A stretch of DNA of 64,000 nucleotides, from the NCBI GenBank assembly GCA_024305405.1, contig JAKNDB010000070.1:614001-678000 (forward strand). Reading direction: 5' to 3'. Positions 28,501-38,440 of this stretch are shown here, piece by piece. This DNA is from Dirofilaria immitis (Eukaryota; Nematoda; Chromadorea; Rhabditida; Onchocercidae). Both the position numbers and the translations under genes were made by a program. The notes below the pieces were generated by a model. It worked only from the letters and a program-made list of their open reading frames with translations. It was not told where the DNA came from and searched no databases. Each line of letters opens with the position of its first letter. Positions within the stretch are counted from its first letter, which is position 1.

Positions 28501-31500
28501 CGAGATTATGAATTTAACCACCTTAAATATCACTTATTCATACGGTGGCGATCGTGTAGAAAGAATAGCAACGGAAGGAAGTGCGATAACAGAGCCAAAT
28601 ATCTTAGATTTTCCCGAATTCACCAATGCTAATAATACTCGATCAAATATGCTGAAAAGTGGAAAATTTTGGCTTGCTGTAGCTGCATTATCTGTACTAA
28701 AGGAGAGCCAATGGTTAGAATTATCATCGTTATGGCAAAGTTTACAAGTAAGTTTTTTTTCTTTTAAGTTATAATTTACAATATGAGGATTAGAGAAAAT
28801 TTAAAACTGATTTCTTACGTTATTTCCGAAAAATACTTTAAAAATTTGTCCTAAGATTAGATGAGAGTACGGTAAAAAAAACATGACTTATTGCTTTTCG
28901 GCCTGATATGGTTTTCGTTGAATTCTTCAAATTTTGGATTCTTATAATTTAATGAATTCATCAAAACTGGATTTCTCTGTTCATTCAATGCAAATAATTA
29001 TCTACCTGTTTTTGGACATGCATGAATTGCCTAATAAAAGATAATACTAATCATTAGGCTATTCTGATAATACTAATCATTAAGCTATTCTGTCTATGTC
29101 TTTGATAACTTTTAGCAGAAAAATTCTTTATTTTTATTATGATCAAATTATAATCATTAGTTTTTGGGTTCTCTTCTCAGTTTATCTTTTCATATTACTA
29201 AAAAGATATTTTGAAGAATAACAAAGGAAGTGCATCGGAAACGTTATGTGACAATCACGATGATGGACATACCTTAGCGAACATATATTGCGAAACTTGT
29301 CAATGCTCATTATGTCGAGAATGCTTTTCTGTACTTCATTTAAACAAACGAAATCGGTAAATGAATCAATTATTAAGGAACAAATTTTTAAACATAAAAT
29401 TCAATGACTAAATTTTATTGAGTTCCATTGTTTTACACCATCTCATTATTATTATTTTTCTTTTGATCTTGAATATTTGCAGTAGCCATACTATACAATA
29501 TTTGGGTGTAACAAATGATTGTCCACAAGTTGAAGTACACGAAGGCTCCACTCGATTACGCTTACCACGTGTTTTGGTACATTTTTCAACTTTTAAATTT
29601 CATTTACTTTTCGTGTACTCATCAACAGATTAGGATTATATTATCATTATGATTTCCCATTATTATCGGCAAGAACTTTATTCTTCCATTTGTTTCATTT
29701 TTTGAAAAAAAATTTTTTCAAATTCAATTTTTTCTTCCATTCCATTTCTTTTAATAGTTAAGCTTATTCTTTCTGCTATCGATCTGCACTTTTCACGAGA
29801 CATAATTTTGATGACATCCTTTGTATGCTCTAGAAAATATATATTTGATCCTATAATTCACGCAACTGTTTAATCATTTGTTCGTAGATGTTATTCATAC
29901 TTTTTTCAGTAATGTCTTTCCATAAATTTTTCCTTTTATTTCTCATATAATTTAAACAGTTTAACTTAATTTCTAAATTCGCAGATATTATTTAATCCAT
30001 CCACTTTGAATGGAATGGTAGAATTTAACCAAAGCATTATCCGAGAAAATATACCTTCCTGTAATCGAACTTCTGGTATGCAATTTTTTTATTTGTTCAC
30101 TTTTCTATTTTTTTCGCAGTATTGGATGATAAATTCCATGGAAATTTATCTACATTTTCTCAAAAAAAAACTCTGGAATGAAACAATTATTTCGATAGAA
30201 AAAGAATTCCCTCCATCTTCGAGAATTCTTAAGATTTTTTCATTTGTCCAATTATGTATCTAGAAAGTCTATATCCACAAATCAGAAGCTTTTATGGAAT
30301 GTAAAATCGGAATACTTATTTCATTCCAAAGTTCAAAAAATTTTCCCTATCCTCGATTATGATACAATGAAACATAAAATATAGATAGTGCCAGATTTTG
30401 GTGCTATTAGATAAGTCAAGTTTTATGTTGAATTTAGATTAGGAAATTTCTAGTCTCATTTAATTTTATTTTAGAAATCCCTGCTCAAACAAATGAGACC
30501 TATACTTGCCGTTTTTGTACTACTCCATTACAACCAGATCAGGTTTCTATTTTATGCGGATCGAATTTTCCACAATAAATAGTATCTTTAGTATCTCTAT
30601 GCCTACAAAAAATAGTTTCGGATATTATAATGGTTTCAAGAATTGTTTGGACTGAGCTTTTTGAAAATCTGTACTTCTATAATTTGACAGATGACAGAGG
30701 CAAAAAGAATACAAAGATTGCTATATAAGTTATCAGGATTTGTAATAATCTGTCTGATACAATTTGATATTTGTTATCAAAATATGTATTCAATTCATTT
30801 TCCTCCAAAGTTTACAAATTTCTTCAGCTGATCGACGGTTTGTGTAATCACGAAGAATGTCATCAAGTTGCAACGTTTGCTTGTCAACGACAACTTTCAT
30901 GTGGCCATATTTGTGGTGGCATACGTGATGAAGAAATATGCTTACCATGCATGCATTGCAGGAAGCCAAATACAAGTAATAGCTGTGATGTTTTTCCAAT
31001 CAACAATTTCTATTTAAATTTAAATTTTAACCAATTGATGTAATATGTTTTCAAATTTATAATATTATATTATATTTATAAATTTAAATGGAAGTACCGG
31101 AATTTAAGTAATTACTGTTTTCGAGAGCATAATGTTTAGTATTCTCTCTCAATATTGAACATTCAGATATAAAACAAGATGCAGATGATTTGTGCGTGAT
31201 ATGTTTTACGGATCGTCTAGGTGGTGCACCGTGTATTCAGTTGACCTGTGAACATGTTTTTCATTATCGTTGTGTGCAAACTGTGCTCGAGAAACGTTGG
31301 AATGGACCACGAATTGTTTTTCGCTTTATGCAATGTCCATTATGCAAAAACAAGTTAGTCTCATCTAATACAATGAGTCAGGTAGCTTAACGCAGCAGTC
31401 ATATAAGCTATCATAAATCATGTTGAAATATGATATTGTTTTTGCATAAAATCTCTAAGAAATATAATAAGTATTTTATGGAAATTGATATTTGTTAACA

Positions 31501-33029
31501 ACATGATAAATAATCAGTGTTTCTTCGTATAAACACTTTAAAATTCCTGAGCGCGATTCGATTGGCACTTTAGCATGTGCGATCTATAAAGTATGATTAG
31601 CATGAAACACAATCGCTATAGATAATTGGCATCATTCATCATACAATATCATTCCATATCATTTAGGAGTAATTTCGTTCAATTTTCAGATTGATCATCC
31701 ATCGGTAGCAGATTTGTTACTTCCGTTAACACACTTGTATAATGAAGTATTGAGTAAGGCACGTTTAAGGCTTGAATATGATGGACTTTTGCAATGTCCT
31801 GCGATTACCTCCGAGAGCAGGTAACTTTTTTTCTTTTCATCGATTAATACTATGGAATCGAAAATGAATGAGTTTTATGCTTAGCACAATACTGAACGTT
31901 CATCGGGATAAAAACCAATACGATAACATTAAATGCATCAATTGGTTAAGCTGTCAATTGGTTTGAAATGCTTTATGTCAGTTGTCAGAAATACACAAAT
32001 TTTTTTGACCTCTTTAATTCTGAAAAAATGTTTACTCCATTTCTTGATATTATCAGATGATCATTAGTGGAGTATGGCCATTGAATTTCAGTTGGGGAAA
32101 CATCAACGAAATAAATTAATAACTTATTTACTTTAGGAAATATTCATCAAAATTTTCTTGATATTTTACTAGATAATTAACATTTTTTAGTGAATATTAT
32201 AATAATCCAAATGAATATGCAATGGAGCGATATGTGTATGTGCTATGTTTTAAGTGCGGAAAGGCTTATTTTGGTGGTGAAAGTCGTTGTCAGCAAGTTA
32301 GTTGTTTTAATGATAAAGTTAAATTTAATTAAAATTCTAACATTTCTTGATATTTGACTATTGAATGATGATTCAATTGAGAAGACTCATTTTTCAGATA
32401 ATTTTGCGATTTTGACATTGAAAAAAGATGAAAAAAATTTCCACTTATTTCTAACCTCATTCAGTTCACTCATTTCAATTTTTTTGGCTAATATAAATTT
32501 TTTCTTATGATCACATTGAATAGAAAGAAAATTATTTAAGGAACTGGATAATTCACAATATAATCCTGAAGAATTGATCTGTGGTGGTTGTTCGGATGTT
32601 GTAGGTGCTCAAATTTGTGGACGTCATGGATTAGACTTTCTCGAATTTAAATGTCGTTTTTGTTGCTCAGTTGCTGTTTATTTCTGGTTAGAGATAATTC
32701 ATTTGGAATCAAGCTTAGACATTAGTTCTACTAAATATTAAATAGTTATGGAAAACTAAGGAATTTATTTCCATTAATAATAGTATATATTTTATTTAAA
32801 GTTGATTCTATTTTTATTTCAGTTTTGGTACTACTCATTTCTGTACCGCATGTCATGATGATTTTCAACGATTAATGTGTTTACCGAAGAAACTTCTGCC
32901 TAAATGTCCAGTTGGACCGAAAGCAATACAACTAGATGGAAATGAATGTCCTTTAAAGTGAAGCATCCACCAACAGGTGAAGAATTCCCACTTGGTTGTG
33001 GCATATGTCGAAATATCAATACATTTTGA
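159..33029 (+). CDS. rpm-1: RPM-1/Highwire/MYCBP2-type giant E3 ubiquitin ligase, 5'-partial, about 80 exons
   Basis: This is the PHR-family RING E3 ligase. In worms and flies it acts in neurons at presynaptic sites, targets the DLK MAP-kinase pathway, and limits axon and synapse growth together with an F-box partner (FSN-1). The assignment rests on domain order: RCC1-like domain, two PHR domains, filamin fold, DOC/APC10 fold, RING-H2 and a C-terminal tandem-Cys domain. Short exact matches to the family include [51 protein letters not shown] and CFGTTHFC. The first visible exon starts at an acceptor (ACAG at 155-158), so the true start lies upstream. The stop is TGA at 33027-33029 after CRNINTF, which matches the family's C-terminus. 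The visible exons total roughly 12 kb, about 4,000 codons, near the size of worm and human relatives. Several exons contain apparent one-base frameshifts (listed separately). Family identity is very secure; individual splice sites are my own reading. Confidence 0.95.
4851..7922 (+). CDS. rpm-1: rpm-1 exons 13-21: RCC1-like domain with Cys-rich insertion
   Basis: Exons are 4851-4951, 5112-5338, 5560-5803, 6024-6205, 6312-6389, 6805-6934, 7140-7271, 7571-7692 and 7764-7922. RCC1 repeats are recognisable as [18 protein letters not shown] (5718-5771), [11 protein letters not shown]...VFTFGSN (7152-7220) and [20 protein letters not shown] (near 7605-7664). In the family this propeller-like domain binds partners such as the Rab exchange factor GLO-4 and regulates cAMP signalling. 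Between repeats lies a Cys-rich insert (about 6150-6840) with CxxC pairs: [26 protein letters not shown]. It is conserved in PHR proteins and probably binds zinc. The last exon needs one extra base at 7777-7780 to stay in frame, and its downstream intron starts with GC instead of GT. Confidence 0.85.
7777..7780 (+). other. Apparent one-base loss in A4 run of an rpm-1 exon
   Basis: Exon 7764-7922 begins in one frame (REGNEK) and continues in another ([13 protein letters not shown]...[10 protein letters not shown]), where the conserved TWxGASGDxT motif lies. Adding one A to the run restores a single frame and fits the phases on both sides: 159 bases plus one equals one leading base plus 53 codons. 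Confidence 0.7.
7923..8631 (+). other. GC-AG intron of rpm-1
   Basis: The donor is CAG|GCAAGT, the strong consensus seen in natural GC-AG introns. A GT four bases downstream (7927) would put the next exon ([11 protein letters not shown]) out of frame, so the GC donor is the only phase-consistent choice. Confidence 0.55.
8632..11717 (+). CDS. rpm-1: rpm-1 exons 22-28: post-RLD linker and PHR domain 1
   Basis: Exons are 8632-8756, 8950-9283, 9504-9724, 9982-10155, 10636-about 10797, 11256-11447 and 11570-11717. PHR domain 1 is a beta-sandwich unique to this family. It is clear from [16 protein letters not shown] (near 9609-9656), [12 protein letters not shown] (near 9690-9724), the Cys-Ala-Ala-Arg-Glu segment in 9982-10155, and [11 protein letters not shown] then [17 protein letters not shown] (10637-10773). 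In other PHR proteins the paired PHR domains mediate protein-protein contacts and are hit by loss-of-function alleles. The join between 10636-10797 and 11256 is the least certain in the gene: the frame runs into TGA at 10829-10831 and the best phase-compatible GT (10798) is a weak donor. Exon 11256 onward carries [14 protein letters not shown], matching the helical segment that follows PHR1. Confidence 0.8.
12240..14731 (+). CDS. rpm-1: rpm-1 exons 29-34: helical linker and PHR domain 2
   Basis: Exons are 12240-12413, 12699-12871, 12999-13120, 13591-13741, 13850-14048 and 14565-14731. The first three encode a helical linker ([47 protein letters not shown]) that aligns with the stretch between the PHR domains in animal relatives. 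PHR domain 2 starts near 13591 with [11 protein letters not shown]...[13 protein letters not shown], passes LHGVGVYCA, and ends with [20 protein letters not shown] (14604-14663), the same closing motif type as PHR1. Exon 12699-12871 changes reading frame in its T-rich middle, so one base appears to be missing near 12801-12813. A poorly defined low-complexity stretch of ATGCAGTAATAAT-like repeats lies in the intron at about 13340-13420. Confidence 0.8.
12801..12813 (+). other. Apparent one-base loss in a T-rich stretch of an rpm-1 exon
   Basis: Exon 12699-12871 starts in a frame encoding [12 protein letters not shown] and ends in a frame encoding [16 protein letters not shown]. Only the second frame avoids the TGA at 12864-12866 and joins in phase to the exon at 12999. 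One extra base gives 174 bases, exactly 58 codons. Confidence 0.6.
15184..17563 (+). CDS. rpm-1: rpm-1 exons 35-42: third PHR-like region and following linker
   Basis: Exons are 15184-15298, 15545-15680, 15764-15854, 16304-16434, 16513-16621, 16765-16881, 17019-17210 and 17366-17563. The stretch [11 protein letters not shown]...[12 protein letters not shown]...DILWIYA matches a conserved beta-rich segment after PHR2 in vertebrate MYCBP2. It continues through [27 protein letters not shown] and FLARWMM. Two donors need comment. At 15295 a GC donor (GCAAGT) looks tempting, but only the GT four bases further on (15299) keeps phase with 15545. At 17188 a GT is also possible, but the GTTAGT at 17211 keeps the following exon in frame without a frameshift. 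Partners of this region are not well defined in the family. Confidence 0.75.
17796..20133 (+). CDS. rpm-1: rpm-1 exons 43-49: filamin/Ig-like fold and SH3-like repeats
   Basis: Exons are 17796-17966, 18156-18313, 18502-18595, 18734-18822, 18946-19153, 19528-19707 and 19951-20133. The filamin/Ig-like domain is read from [35 protein letters not shown] and [12 protein letters not shown]. Two SH3-like repeats follow. The first is [19 protein letters not shown]...[11 protein letters not shown] (18982-19122). The second is diverged: [13 protein letters not shown]...[15 protein letters not shown] (19963-20112). [16 protein letters not shown] between them matches the family linker. The intron 19154-19527 contains a perfect 17-bp hairpin (listed separately). 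All phases join cleanly here. Confidence 0.8.
19446..19484. repeat. Perfect 17-bp hairpin inside an rpm-1 intron
   Basis: The arms ATTAAGGAGTCGAATTT (19446-19462) and AAATTCGACTCCTTAAT (19468-19484) are exact reverse complements around the 5-base loop GTCTT. It lies 43 bases before the exon at 19528. The arms contain GGAGTCG, unusual in this AT-rich background, so chance pairing is unlikely. Confidence 0.85.
20453..24927 (+). CDS. rpm-1: rpm-1 exons 50-61: shortened linker, conserved core and zinc-binding module
   Basis: Exons are 20453-20573, 20691-20835, 21058-21246, 21428-21624, 21714-21777, 22156-22401, 22878-23015, 23200-23301, 23418-23484, 23857-24025, 24398-24677 and 24778-24927. [20 protein letters not shown] (20756-20815) and LKFHPEL match the conserved block that in vertebrates follows a several-hundred-residue Ser/Pro-rich linker. 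Here that linker is reduced to roughly 40 residues ([18 protein letters not shown]). A zinc-ligand-rich module follows (DLCELCEEW...[19 protein letters not shown]...GNCGDGG, then CAACRSKYL), probably C2H2-like. Next comes a region around [17 protein letters not shown] and [13 protein letters not shown], matching vertebrate relatives. Exon 20453-20573 needs one base in the A5 run at 20478-20482. The 24927 to 25127 junction has a one-base phase conflict. Confidence 0.8.
20478..20482 (+). other. Apparent one-base loss in A5 run of an rpm-1 exon
   Basis: As written the exon hits TAA at 20483-20485 just after [10 protein letters not shown]. One extra A reads on through INAVAQRC to the donor at 20574, with the phase (two bases) required by the acceptor at 20691. 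Confidence 0.65.
24922..24926 (+). other. Splice-phase conflict next to an A5 run, rpm-1
   Basis: Exon 24778-24927 ends in phase 0 at a good GTAAGA donor, but the DOC exon starting at 25127 needs one carried base. One extra A in the run at 24922-24926 would supply it. An unseen alternative splice is also possible. Confidence 0.4.
25127..26374 (+). CDS. rpm-1: rpm-1 exons 62-65: DOC/APC10-like domain
   Basis: Exons are 25127-25305, 25534-25719, 25935-26027 and 26222-26374. The DOC fold is a jelly-roll also found in the anaphase-promoting complex subunit APC10. It is clear from [20 protein letters not shown] (near 25184-25243), [13 protein letters not shown] (near 25549-25587), [17 protein letters not shown] (near 25612-25662), FLGWIKC and SSLRIRQLRVFG across 25938-26239. 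In PHR proteins this region lies near the sites that contact the F-box partner and RAE1; I infer that role from position only. The donor at 25306 (AAA|GTATAT) is the one that keeps phase with 25534. Confidence 0.85.
26623..28747 (+). CDS. rpm-1: rpm-1 exons 66-70: helical repeat region between DOC and RING
   Basis: Exons are 26623-26756, 27265-27429, 27646-27895 (possibly 27646-27775 plus 27822-27895), 27998-28092 and 28448-28747. They encode amphipathic helices that align with the vertebrate segment between DOC and B-box: [72 protein letters not shown] and [20 protein letters not shown]. Three places need attention. A phase clash at 26756/27265 is cured by one added base. Around 27776-27821 there is either a 46-base intron or a frameshift. 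One base is missing at the GG of 28471-28472. No function is known for this region on its own. Confidence 0.75.
26752..26757 (+). other. Splice-phase conflict at an AAAGG run, rpm-1
   Basis: Exon 26623-26756 ends two bases into a codon, but the next exon (27265) reads [10 protein letters not shown] in phase 0, and the phase-2 reading meets TAG at once. One extra A or G at this run cures it. Confidence 0.45.
28471..28472 (+). other. Apparent one-base loss in a GG of an rpm-1 exon
   Basis: The exon starts SEGLLNEYW in one frame. The conserved helical continuation ([15 protein letters not shown]...[11 protein letters not shown]) lies in another. One added G joins them and leaves phase 0 at the 28748 donor. 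Confidence 0.65.
29217..31820 (+). CDS. rpm-1: rpm-1 exons 71-77: B-box-like zinc module, Cys-rich segment and RING-H2 finger
   Basis: Exons are about 29217-29356, 29483-29576, 29985-30075, 30475-30542, 30828-30975, 31167-31381 and 31690-31820. [19 protein letters not shown] then [11 protein letters not shown] is a B-box-like zinc module. CRFCTTPL and CNHEECHQ...[14 protein letters not shown]...[10 protein letters not shown] form a Cys/His-rich segment. The RING-H2 finger is encoded in 31167-31381: CVIC, then CEHVFHYRC (zinc ligands C-x-H-x2-H-x2-C), then CPLCKNK. It recruits the ubiquitin-loaded E2. The helical linker [19 protein letters not shown] follows, as in the human RCR-type ligase. 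The 29217 acceptor (TTGAAG) lacks a pyrimidine tract; it is chosen because it is the phase-0 option leading into the conserved CDNHDDG. Confidence 0.9.
32191..33029 (+). CDS. rpm-1: rpm-1 exons 78-80: tandem-cysteine (TC) catalytic domain and C-terminus
   Basis: Exons are 32191-32296, 32541-32696 and 32823-33029. In human MYCBP2 this domain makes the protein an RCR (RING-Cys-relay) E3 ligase: ubiquitin passes from the E2 to one Cys, then to a second Cys, and finally to Thr/Ser of the substrate. The upstream relay Cys (human C4520) aligns with FGGESRC, codon 32288-32290. The downstream Cys (human C4572) aligns with YFCFGTTHF; its codon is split by the last intron (TG at 32695-32696, T at 32823). 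Zinc ligands are conserved: [41 protein letters not shown]. One base is missing at 32955-32957; with it the protein ends [19 protein letters not shown] and INTF, as in the family. Without it the protein would stop at 32959-32961. Confidence 0.9.
32955..32957 (+). other. Apparent one-base loss in A3 run before the rpm-1 C-terminus
   Basis: The written frame stops at 32959-32961 after NECPLK. The family C-terminus HPPTGEEF...GCGxCRN follows at once in the next frame, and one extra A joins the two without any other change. Confidence 0.75.
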
Positions 33030-36000
33030 TTAAATCAATAAGCTTCTAAATATTCGACATTTGCACTGCCAAATTTTAATACGCATTTAAGTATTTTTTA
33101 GCATTGTTTACATTTTTTCAATGTATTTTTTGCCAACCTAGCGCCTATTAATCTCAAAATAGAAGGCAATCGTATTGGAGTGCGGCTGAAATGGAAATGA
33201 TAGGTTAAATGATCTTTTATTTTAATTTCTTTTAAAAAGTGATTATCGATGGAGAAGAATTTTCTCTGTAGCCATCTAAATATCATGATATACTGATTTT
33301 TATGAATTTCATGAAATGGATAAAAATAATTATAATTCTTACTTTTTGGTTATTTGATTGTTTCCTAGCTTATCAGTTTAGAAATTTTTGAAATGAAAGT
33401 TTGTAAATATTTTGTTGCAATGTTTATTATTGTATGCGTAGCATCAAGTCTAATTTTCAGGCACTAATCAGGGTATATTATACTATCCGTTTGTTCCAAA
33501 AATGCAAAATTTTATTTCATATCTAAGGCATTCTATTGATTCGCAATATGCAATTTCATTGCTATTTACTGAACTGAAGTTTTTATCGTGGATGCCAAAT
33601 CTATTCCGGAAACTTTTCAAAACAAATGTTTATGAGTAAAGATCATAATTAAAATAAAGATCAGAATACGGAACAAACAGACAAATCTATAAATCTATTC
33701 TGTAATTCCTGATAGATTTTAGTTAGTCTCTCTTAGAGTAGTAAAAACAGCTTTGCAAACATTTTAAGTGTTTCTTTTTGTTTATTTATGAAAATTATCA
33801 ATTTATAAGCTTGATCTCTTTTGTTGTTTTGATAAATTTTATCTTCCTTTGGGTTGTGATAAATTGTTCACTCTTTTATTTGTTCTTTTAAAATTGTTGA
33901 GCTTTCTCATTATTTTTCCAAATGTTCTCAATTAGAGTTGTATTTTAGGTTCAAATTTCAATTGCTAATGAAATTCCTCATGGCGATTTTTTGCTTTTTT
34001 TACTGTCAATTTTAGTTTTATTTTTTCTTGCCAATTTAATATTGTTTTTTTCACGTTCTTTAAAAAAGAAAAACATGCCTTTTTGGTATATTTATTGCAA
34101 ATCCAACTATCTAAAATAACACTGAATGTAATAATATTATTTAAAAAAGAAATAAATAAAAATGAATATAAAAAATTATTGTACATCAAAAAAATTTGCT
34201 GTGATCAATTGATTGAGAATATAATAATACATAATTCCTTTACATTTATTATTGCTTTATTTTTCTTCAAGAAAAATTAATATGAATACATTTCAAGCAA
34301 AATCTAGTTAATTCATTAGATGAGATTAGGTTTTTGTGTAAAATATGAAAAAGAATTTCAATTTTCGAATATTACAATTATTCTTCAGGTTTCCATTGAT
34401 GCATGTTAATTAATTAATTAATTAATAAGATAGATAATATTTTAAAAGTTGCAATCAAGGTTGGAAATGTCATTGCAGTGTAATTGTTCAGGCAATTCAA
34501 ATTAGTGACAGCATAATCAATAATTGATAAAACGTGAATATTCCTGAAAACTGTACTGTTAATGATATTAATGTGAATATCATGCAATTCGTTGCACGGA
34601 ATTTTGATAATATTGATTATTCTAATATGTATGATTTGCATGATATTTTCCTCTGTGCTTCTCTTTTTAATCAGTAAATGTGAAATAGAAATGATGTTAC
34701 TCTCAAGCAAAACTAGTATTATTAATCAGAAATGAATTTAAAATATCTTTTGCTTCTCTAATTAATAATCAAATTTTATAAAATTTTTTTCAAAAAAATT
34801 AATGCTAGAATTGAAATGTTAAATGAAGGAATTTAAATATAAATCCTCAATTCCATGTCATCGATTGTATTTAGTAAGACTTTACGAGGTTTGCCAATTA
34901 ACATCATTGTTTACACAAGTCATTATTTCGATAGTCATTATCCCTTAAAAAAAAAAAAAAAAAGAAAAAAGAAAACTCGAGAATATCGATGCACTTTTCA
35001 CCGCAACCTATTTTACGATTCGAATCCTATTTTAGAAATTTTATATGGGTATTCAATTCGTTTTTTTCTCATCTCATTTTTCCACATTTTTTTTTTTGTC
35101 TCTAAATTTGATAAAAAAATTTTCCATTCAATCATTAAAATTTTCTTTTTTTGGAATTGATAAATAATCATTAATATGATTAATTTATATTTCATTACAT
35201 AATTTATGTTACAATTATTTTTATTATGATATTTAGTATGAAGATGAAGTATGAAGAATTTTCAAATTTCTCTAACAAAATTTCAGATTACGAGATGTGT
35301 TTTATTATTAAGATATTTTACCTAAAATTGTTACCTTGTTGACAATTAACAATGCCACCAAGTGAGAAAGAAAGAGAGAGAGAGAGAGAGAAAATTGTGT
35401 ATGTAAAAACTAATTATTTTGCTACATTTTAGTTTTTATGCGTTAGAATGGATGTTTTGTTTGTTTATGCATATGATAATTATTTCTGATTAATGATAGA
35501 GAGATAAGAAATGTAAAACTGTCATTGTTATGATAGTCGACTTAAAATTAAACAATAATAATTTAGGAATATTTAGTAGTATCGATATCATTTCGAGAAC
35601 AAACTATTGCTTCAAAATTTTGCAAAACAAATGGTATAACATCATCATAAATTAATTTTCTTTTCTATGTTACAATTTTATCAAATATATTATTTTAATT
35701 GAAATAATTTTAAAACATTTATTTTTATCTCTTTTATTTGTATTCATTTAATTTTCATCTTCCCTTCCATCTATGATAAAGTTGATAATAATATCTATGA
35801 TAAAGTTGATAATAAAATGTTTTTTAAAGCAATGGACTACTACTTATTTATTTTGTTAAATTTTAATTTTGATAATGCAAATGATACTTTCTTTTATTAA
35901 TTTTTAAAATATAAATTCAAAAAAAAATTGTTTAAAAAATGATTGCGTTAAACATTCCAGTAATAATTTGTTAATGATTAAAATTTATTTAAGTTAAAAT

Positions 36001-38160
36001 TATATAAAGATAGTATGAAATAATATATTCCAATGGATAAAATTAAATATAAATTATTATGATATTAAATATAAGTTACAGTATGATATTAATATAAAAA
36101 AATATGGAAGGAATTAATTTTCATATTTAATTAATAATAATTTTTTTTTGCTATAGTAATGTAGATAATTAATAATTCAAATTAATATTTTCATTGCTAA
36201 AAATGATTCGTCTAACTAATGAGCTATCATATTTTATCAAATATCAAAATATGATAATATTTTATTGAAATGAAAAATTATCAAATCTCCTCTTTTATTT
36301 GAAATAAAAAATAAAAAGATTTTGAATAATATATTATTCCATTATTATTTACACTTCAATATTTTATCTTATTAAATTAAAAATACTTTATTCTCATTTT
36401 ATAAGAAGTTCAATTATTTTTTTCGTCAAGTTGAAAAAATTAATTTACCAAATATCGTTAAGTTGGAAAATTATTTTTTTCAAAAAAAAATTAAGAAAAA
36501 ATCCTTTTGAATTTTATGATTTAAATTGATTGATAATGATTAATCTAAAAATAAATAAGTTGATTTATTTGATTTGATAATTTTGCTAATTTGACAATTT
36601 TAATATTTTCATTCTAACAGATATTAATTTCTTTTTAAACTTATCCGTCAATGAATAAATTGCATTTTAATAATTTAGCAATTTTATAAATTCTTTATTA
36701 TCATTTCATCGCATAGTTTACTACTATATCTCTGATTATGTTATAATCATTTTTTAGCTTACTCTACTAATTCTGAAATTAAGCTTATCAATCAAATTTT
36801 TTTATCAATTATAGTCGTTGTTTAATCCCTATTGATTGATCGATAAGTTGCTATAATATTTGCAAATATACTTTGACATATCACTCACTAGATTATAATT
36901 GAATATGATATCATAGGTAATTATATGATTTTATACATGTTGTACTAAATATTATAATGCTATAAATCAAATTTATTTTGCTTTTTCATAAACTTTTACG
37001 CAATCTAATCCCAGTACATTTCAATATGATAGCATTTGTTAAGTGATAAGTTAATGAATTCATCATTGAAATAATTAACCTATAGGTTAAAATATCAATT
37101 AACAATTAATATCTATTATATTGCGAATTAATCGATGAAAATTAAACTATGATGAAAAGTAGAAATTATTTTTAAAATAAGACTCGAAGACTGAAAATTT
37201 AGCTAATAAAATTTATATGTAAAATGAAATTATTTAAGCTCAAATTTGAAAATTATTTTGATTTATTTCTTTTTGATATTGAACAAATGAAATTATTGTA
37301 AAATTATCAGCTAACGAACTTAAGATTATAAGATAATCATTCGATCATTTCATTAATAATAACTTATTTTCATTTCTTATCATTCGATTATAATATATAT
37401 TTTAAGCAATTGAATGATAATTTATCATATATCGTATAAAGTCAAAACTTTCCTTGCTTTTTTTCTTGCTTATATTATCTAAAAATAGAAGTTATTTTTA
37501 AATTGTAAATATTTCTATTTTACAACAAACTTAGTATCTCATATTTTTATTCATAAACAAAAACAAAGAGATAAGCACTTATCAATGGCTTTAATTAAAT
37601 TTGCATGAACTTTGAAGTGTCTTTTTAAATTATTTATCATTATCAAATATATTATTAATCAATTGAACAATGTTTAGCAATTTAGCAATTTATTTGTCAA
37701 ATTTGAATTTAATATTTAAAATATTAGTTAAAACATATTGATCGGGGATGATGTAAATCTTAAATATTTCATATGAATTTGATAAAATAAAGAAAATCGA
37801 TAAAATAGAGTGGTATTATATTGACAACAAATTGTGATATTAGCGAGTATTATCATTCATTGGAGAGGATGGAGTGGTATTTATGATAAATTGATAAAAT
37901 GATATGATACTAATCAATGGTAAACTTCCTTTTAATAAATTAATCGAAATAAAATGAAAAGTGAATTTCACTTTTCCCATTTGCTAATCAGTCAAAAGAT
38001 ACGATAATGTTAGTTAAATCCTGATTCCAATACTACTTAAATGACAACTTTAATCCTTCAATAATAACATGATTGAATCCTAAAATATTGAATATCACCT
38101 AAAATAATCTAAAAAAAAAAATGTCAAAAATTTGAACAGACTTTTTTAAAAACTTTCTTC
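33030..38160. other. Intergenic, no gene seen
   Basis: This is the 3' flank of rpm-1 and the start of a 22.8-kb gap. It is almost purely AT-rich with homopolymer runs and a short (GA)n at about 35369-35391. Open frames on both strands are short and low-complexity, without splice-bounded conserved exons. I see no tRNA, rRNA or transposon hallmark. Confidence 0.6.
33653..33658 (+). promoter_or_regulatory. Possible polyadenylation signal AATAAA for rpm-1
   Basis: This is the first canonical AATAAA I noticed after the rpm-1 stop, about 620 bases downstream. Non-canonical variants closer in are equally possible, and the hexamer is common in such AT-rich DNA. Confidence 0.2.
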
Positions 38161-38164
38161 AATA

Positions 38165-38440
38165 TTAGCAGTAATAATAATAATAGTAATTAGTAATATT
38201 AATAATAATAATAATAGGTAGCAACAATATTAACATTAATAATCATAATAATAATATTAATAATAATAACAATAATAATAATGATGATAGTAACAATAAT
38301 CATAATAGTAATCATAATAATAATAGTAAGAATAATAATAATAATCATAATAATAATAATAACAGTAATAATAATAATAATCGTAGTAATAATAATAATG
38401 ATAATAATAAATAAATAAATAACAATAATATTGATAGTAA
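38165..38440. repeat. Imperfect (AAT/TAA)n trinucleotide tract
   Basis: About 275 bases of AAT/TAA triplets with scattered C and G substitutions. The minus-strand Ile-rich frame across it is a by-product of the repeat. Confidence 0.85.

Noticed and set aside
159..33029. rpm-1 locus as a pseudogene
   Set aside because: All domains, zinc ligands and catalytic cysteines are intact, all clear defects have one sign, and the neighbouring gene shows the same defect.
34414..34710. 98-residue minus-strand open frame
   Set aside because: AT-biased composition, no recognisable motif and no flanking exons.
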